The notes under the pieces are model-generated. The model was not told where the DNA came from. It did no database searches and was given only the letters and a program-made list of their open reading frames with translations. Below are positions 60,541 through 64,000 of a stretch of 64,000 bases of DNA, piece by piece. The stretch is from Phycisphaerae bacterium. GTDB taxonomy: Bacteria > Planctomycetota > Phycisphaerae > UBA1845. Each line of letters starts with the position of its first letter. Within the stretch, counting starts at the first letter, position 1. The translations under genes were made by a program, and so were the position numbers. The stretch lies in assembly GCA_029260015.1 (NCBI GenBank), contig JAJDEB010000034.1, positions 62,001 to 126,000 on the forward strand, in the 5' to 3' direction.

Positions 60541-62613
60541 ATGACTCTAATCGGTGGTTTAGACATCGTTGTCTTTATCGTGTTGGCGGTATTCGTCATT
60601 GGCATGGGACTGTGGGCCAGTCGCGGCAAGAAAGCTGCAAGTGAACAGGGCGCGCAGGATTATTTCCTTGCTGGACGCGGGTTGAGTTGGTGGTTGGTGG
60701 GCTTCAGCCTCATCGCAGCCAACATCTCCACCGAACAATTTGTCGGCATGAGCGGTAAGGCGGCTGACTGGTTGGGCATGGCCATTGCCAGTTACGAATG
60801 GATGGCGGCTATCACGCTTGTCTTGGTTGGGTTCCTGTTCCTGCCTAAGTTTTTAAAGAGTGGCATCTACACGATCCCTGAGTTTCTTGAATACCGATAC
60901 AACACGTTTGCGCGTACGGTGATGGCCATCGCTACGCTAATCATCTTAGTTGGTGTACCCACTGCATCTGTCATCTATTCCGGCGCCAAAGTCATCACTG
61001 GGAATTTTCAGGGCGCGACACTTGGCCCACTCGATTTCGGCAACCTTACGTTTGCGTGTTGGATCATCGGAAGCGTCGCAGCGATGTATGTGTTCATGGG
61101 TGGTTTGAAAGCGTGCGCATGGACCGACTTGCTTTGGGGTTCGGGACTGATCCTGGGTGGCGTGGTGATCGCATACATGGCAGCGAAACTGTTGGGTAGC
61201 GCCGATCCGGCCGAGTTGGTTGCGACTGCGGCCAACAGCAACGTAAAGGCGGATGACTTGGTCGGGTCGGGTGCGTGGTCGCGATTCTGGCAGCTGAATT
61301 CGGGTGAACTGCCGAATGGCAAACTTCATATGGTTCGCGGCGCAGAAGATCCTGAAATTCCATGGACTGCACTGGTAATGGGATTATGGATTCCCAACTT
61401 TTTTTATTGGGGTCTTAACCAGTACATCACTCAGCGGACCTTGGGTTCCAAGAGCCTCGCTGAAGGTCAGAAGGGTATCGTTTTTGCCGCGTTTCTAAAG
61501 CTGATCATTCCGTTTGTTGTCGTCATCCCAGGGATACTCGCATTCAACCTCTTTAGCGCTGACTTGAAAGCTGACGCTGTCAATCGAAATGCTCAGATCA
61601 TTTCAGGGTTGTCACCGGAACTCTACGGGCAACTTCCTGAAAGCATGAAGCCGGCTGACGAAGAGCGCAACCGCTCAATCTCAGACAAGATCGCCGAGAA
61701 TTTGAACAAGACTGATCATTCCGAGTTGCCCTGCCTGTTTGAGTTCAATGAGGAATTCGCGACGCTTCATCCGGCAGGAGCTTCCGCAATTGTTGCGTAC
61801 AACGCCGGGCTGATCGATGTCGAGTCGAATCCTTCAGATGCCTCCGGCGCAGAGCTAGCAGCGGCCAACATGAGAGTCATCTCGCAGATCGGCGATCGCG
61901 AAGTCGGGAAGAAGTCACTGCTTGCCTATGACCACGACAATGCATTCCCAACGTTGATTCGCAAACTGCTTCCAGTTGGGATCGGCCTGAAGGGCTTTGT
62001 GTTGGTCGCAATATTCGGAGCGGTTGTCAGTTCGCTCGCGTCTATGCTGAATTCGGCATCGACGATTGCTACGATGGACATTTACTACAAGCTGAACAAA
62101 GGCGCGTCGCAGTACCAACTGGTTAGTGCCGGTCGTGTGTTTGTCGTGATTTTTGTCTTGATAGCCATGGTCATTGCGCCGATGTTGGAGAACCCGGCAT
62201 TTGGCGGGATTTTCACATTCATTCAGGAGTTCCAGGGATTCATTTCGCCCGGCATCCTCGCAATCTTCCTTTTTGGTCTGCTGATTCATCGCGCACCACG
62301 CATCGCAGGAACAGTTGGACTGCTGCTCAATCCAGTGCTTTATGGCCTGTTCAAATTCAGCCCAAGCATTTTTGGGAAGGCGAATCCGGGATTCCTCAGT
62401 TCGATTGCAGAATGGTCTTTTCTGGACCGAATGGCGCTTTGCTTCGGCATTGTCGTTGCAACGTTGACCGTGCTAACGCTCGTGGCGCCGCTTAAGAAAC
62501 CAGTCGAATTACCTGTCAATGCGAGTATGGACATTACTCCGTCCAAGGGAGCCAAAGCAGCGGGCGGAGTGGTCATTCTGCTGACGATTGTGTTATATGT
62601 TGTGTTTTGGTGA
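60541..62613 (+). CDS. Sodium:solute symporter (SSS family, SGLT-like)
   Basis: A 690-residue membrane protein of the SSS family. The early 'YFLAGRGLSWWLVGFSLIAA' and 'NISTEQFVGMSGKAA' block and 'YTIPEFLEYRYN' are the usual sugar/sodium symporter signature, and 'GAVVSSLASMLNSASTIATM' carries the conserved Ser pair of the Na2 site. A hydrophilic insertion of ~125 residues (about 338-465) splits the membrane domain and is not in standard SGLT proteins. The divergent LacI-type gene suggests sugar transport. It ends 6 bp from the convergent TPR gene. Confidence 0.92.
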   Translation: MTLIGGLDIVVFIVLAVFVIGMGLWASRGKKAASEQGAQDYFLAGRGLSWWLVGFSLIAANISTEQFVGMSGKAADWLGMAIASYEWMAAITLVLVGFLFLPKFLKSGIYTIPEFLEYRYNTFARTVMAIATLIILVGVPTASVIYSGAKVITGNFQGATLGPLDFGNLTFACWIIGSVAAMYVFMGGLKACAWTDLLWGSGLILGGVVIAYMAAKLLGSADPAELVATAANSNVKADDLVGSGAWSRFWQLNSGELPNGKLHMVRGAEDPEIPWTALVMGLWIPNFFYWGLNQYITQRTLGSKSLAEGQKGIVFAAFLKLIIPFVVVIPGILAFNLFSADLKADAVNRNAQIISGLSPELYGQLPESMKPADEERNRSISDKIAENLNKTDHSELPCLFEFNEEFATLHPAGASAIVAYNAGLIDVESNPSDASGAELAAANMRVISQIGDREVGKKSLLAYDHDNAFPTLIRKLLPVGIGLKGFVLVAIFGAVVSSLASMLNSASTIATMDIYYKLNKGASQYQLVSAGRVFVVIFVLIAMVIAPMLENPAFGGIFTFIQEFQGFISPGILAIFLFGLLIHRAPRIAGTVGLLLNPVLYGLFKFSPSIFGKANPGFLSSIAEWSFLDRMALCFGIVVATLTVLTLVAPLKKPVELPVNASMDITPSKGAKAAGGVVILLTIVLYVVFW

Positions 62614-62619
62614 TTCGGA

Positions 62620-64000
62620 TCAGCCGGGCGGGATGGCGTTAAGGAATCGTTGATAGTGCGGAGTGAATTGGCCGGCGTTCTTGATGCCCTCGTTTGCTAG
62701 GGCGCGGGCTTTGGTATTGTCTTCGGTGCGAATGTACGCCTCGACCAGGGCTGCATCGCAGGCGACCTTTTCGATGTCCCACAGGTGCTTGCGTGCTTTT
62801 TCCAGGATGGGGATGGATTCCTTCCACTCGTCGCAGAGTTGATGTATTCGGCCACAATATCGCAGGAGCAGGCCCGGATTCTTTTCGACATGCCGCAGCA
62901 TGAAGCGGATGCGTTCGATCGTTTCTCGGGCAAGGACTAAGGAATCATCGTCGAGGCGGCCTTTCATCTCATGGTTACACAGCAACGTCGAATAGACGTA
63001 CTCAATATTCCATGTCGAATACTTGGGGACGTTTCGCGTGGCGGTTTCCATTAACGGTTTTGCTCTTGCAAAATCTTTCTCGCGGATCATCGCCCTGGCG
63101 ACGAATGCACTCAATGGCCGGCGCACTGATCGATGACTCTTTGGGTCCTGCCATTCCTGAGCAACGCGTTGAAATGAAATCGGCCAGTGTTGCAGAAGCT
63201 GCTTGCATACACCGTCCCAATGGGCATACGCTTCCGGATTACTAGCCTGCATGAAGGGGACGCCAAAAATGTTTCGCAATCCGTGGGCAACTGCGTAGCG
63301 TTCGTATTCATTTGCTCCGAGTCGTTTGGCGTACTCCTGCCATTCGCGAAGTGATTGGAACATTTCCTTGTCGACGGCGCATGGCCCGCTGAATTCAGTT
63401 AGTGATTTCACGATCGTCCGAGCCAATAACTCCTGACCGCGTAGCGAAAAATGCACATGGTCGTCCATCAAGTACCGGCCAATGATCCCATCCGGTGACG
63501 CATCTCGAAATGCTTGCCGCACGTCGCAAATGGGAATGCCGTGGCTCTTTGCTGCGAGTACAATCTGCTCGTTTGTTTGAGACGGCGCTCGCCATGGCAT
63601 CGTGTCGCAATCGATCGCCCGCTGAAAATATGTCGCAGCCGTCTTGTTGTCGCCCGCAGCGAGATATGCATTCCCAAGTAGAAATTGCACTCGTGAATGA
63701 TCGGGGGCGATCTTCAGCGACGCTTCCAAGTCTTGAATCGCCAAAGAGGTGTCGGACGATATATTGGAGATGCCGGTCTTAACTAGTTGTCCCAGGCGTG
63801 ACAAGTCGGATTCATCAAGTTTCGACAAGTCTACAGCACCTACCGGGACCAGGTTTTTTTCGTTCGACGAAAGCGTACACACCATGACGGGAACGTTGGC
63901 GTTTCTGCATCGCTGAATCATTTGACCGATGTGGTAACCAGCGTTGCGTGCGGCAGCTTCTCGTAACGGACTGTCAGGAGCAATACTGGATTGTCCGACC
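62620..64000 (-). CDS. TPR protein with SGNH/GDSL-like domain (5' end outside window)
   Basis: The frame is open to the last base, so the N-terminus lies beyond the window; about 460 residues are visible. The visible N-terminal part ('IGQMIQRCRNANVPVMVCTL') has the look of an SGNH hydrolase core, interrupted by TPR-like helices ('AIQDLEASLKIAPDHSRVQF', 'AATYFQRAIDCD'), and 'MDDHVHFSLRGQELLARTIV' supplies the late Asp-x-x-His of that fold. The rest is mostly helical and probably solenoid. The catalytic Ser block is outside the window, so enzymatic activity is unproven. Similar TPR/SGNH combinations occur in planctomycetes. Confidence 0.65.
   Translation of the reverse strand, partial: VGQSSIAPDSPLREAAARNAGYHIGQMIQRCRNANVPVMVCTLSSNEKNLVPVGAVDLSKLDESDLSRLGQLVKTGISNISSDTSLAIQDLEASLKIAPDHSRVQFLLGNAYLAAGDNKTAATYFQRAIDCDTMPWRAPSQTNEQIVLAAKSHGIPICDVRQAFRDASPDGIIGRYLMDDHVHFSLRGQELLARTIVKSLTEFSGPCAVDKEMFQSLREWQEYAKRLGANEYERYAVAHGLRNIFGVPFMQASNPEAYAHWDGVCKQLLQHWPISFQRVAQEWQDPKSHRSVRRPLSAFVARAMIREKDFARAKPLMETATRNVPKYSTWNIEYVYSTLLCNHEMKGRLDDDSLVLARETIERIRFMLRHVEKNPGLLLRYCGRIHQLCDEWKESIPILEKARKHLWDIEKVACDAALVEAYIRTEDNTKARALANEGIKNAGQFTPHYQRFLNAIPPG

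Overview
The window looks like a chromosomal segment of a Planctomycetota-type bacterium (PVC superphylum), with roughly mid-50s percent GC by eye. The lineage is inferred from protein style, not from a marker search. Two membrane proteins carry the zinc ribbon CxxCGYxLxGL..CPECG (57.3-58.4 kb). One TPR protein has the 'LLATCPDETLREG' type of repeat on a TMTC-like membrane domain (17.4-19.4 kb). There are lipoproteins with a glycine run after the lipobox, and metal permeases fused to a DtxR-like domain, a layout otherwise known to me from chlamydial YtgCR. No rRNA, prophage, IS transposase or CRISPR array was seen. Almost every base belongs to housekeeping genes.

Layout. 0-1.2 kb: the 3' end of a CCA-adding enzyme gene and a FliN-type motor switch gene. 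1.4-7.4 kb (minus): a complete fatty-acid/phospholipid initiation cluster, rpmF-plsX-fabH-fabD-fabG-acpP-fabF. 7.7-9.6 kb: nth, a fused MoaD-MoaE and a DinB-fold protein. 9.6-15.3 kb: an NhaD/ArsB-type transporter with a two-domain universal stress protein, an Mrp-family Fe-S carrier ATPase, and a histidine kinase/response regulator pair. 15.4-25.1 kb: an SLC13/RCK transporter, a TMTC-like TPR protein, an AlaA-like aminotransferase, a large lipoprotein, clpS and miaB. 25.2-37.6 kb (minus): an 11-subunit complex I operon nuoI-A-B-C-D-H-J-K-L-M-N with no nuoEFG, ending in a coupled ferritin-like gene. 37.9-39.0 kb: a thiolase. 39.1-44.4 kb: a manganese/zinc ABC transporter with two permease-DtxR fusions, divergent from mntR. 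44.4-48.5 kb: folK, a PDZ-like secreted protein, a zinc anti-sigma factor and an ECF sigma factor. 48.7-50.9 kb (plus): smpB-tag-nfi-lipoprotein. 51.0-55.7 kb: a YycJ-like MBL hydrolase, birA and clpC. 55.8-58.5 kb: a methyltransferase, a decayed beta-carbonic anhydrase, the zinc-ribbon pair and tRNA-Lys. 58.6-64 kb: a LacI-type regulator, an SSS symporter and a TPR/SGNH-like protein cut by the window end.

What stands out. (1) The metal locus: both permeases end in a winged helix plus a DtxR-type dimerisation/metal-binding domain with metal-ligand residues retained, next to a free MntR and a MntR-box-like palindrome. (2) Three copies of a ~130-bp TA-bounded palindromic element, each between convergent genes and in two cases supplying a stop codon. 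(3) A beta-carbonic anhydrase gene that has lost exactly the catalytic Cys/Asp/Arg segment. (4) A MoaD-MoaE fusion whose MoaD part ends in Gly-Gly at residues 81-82, followed directly by Met. (5) A recurring promoter form, TTGCRA-16/17-TAGRAT, ahead of nuo, miaB, acpP and smpB.
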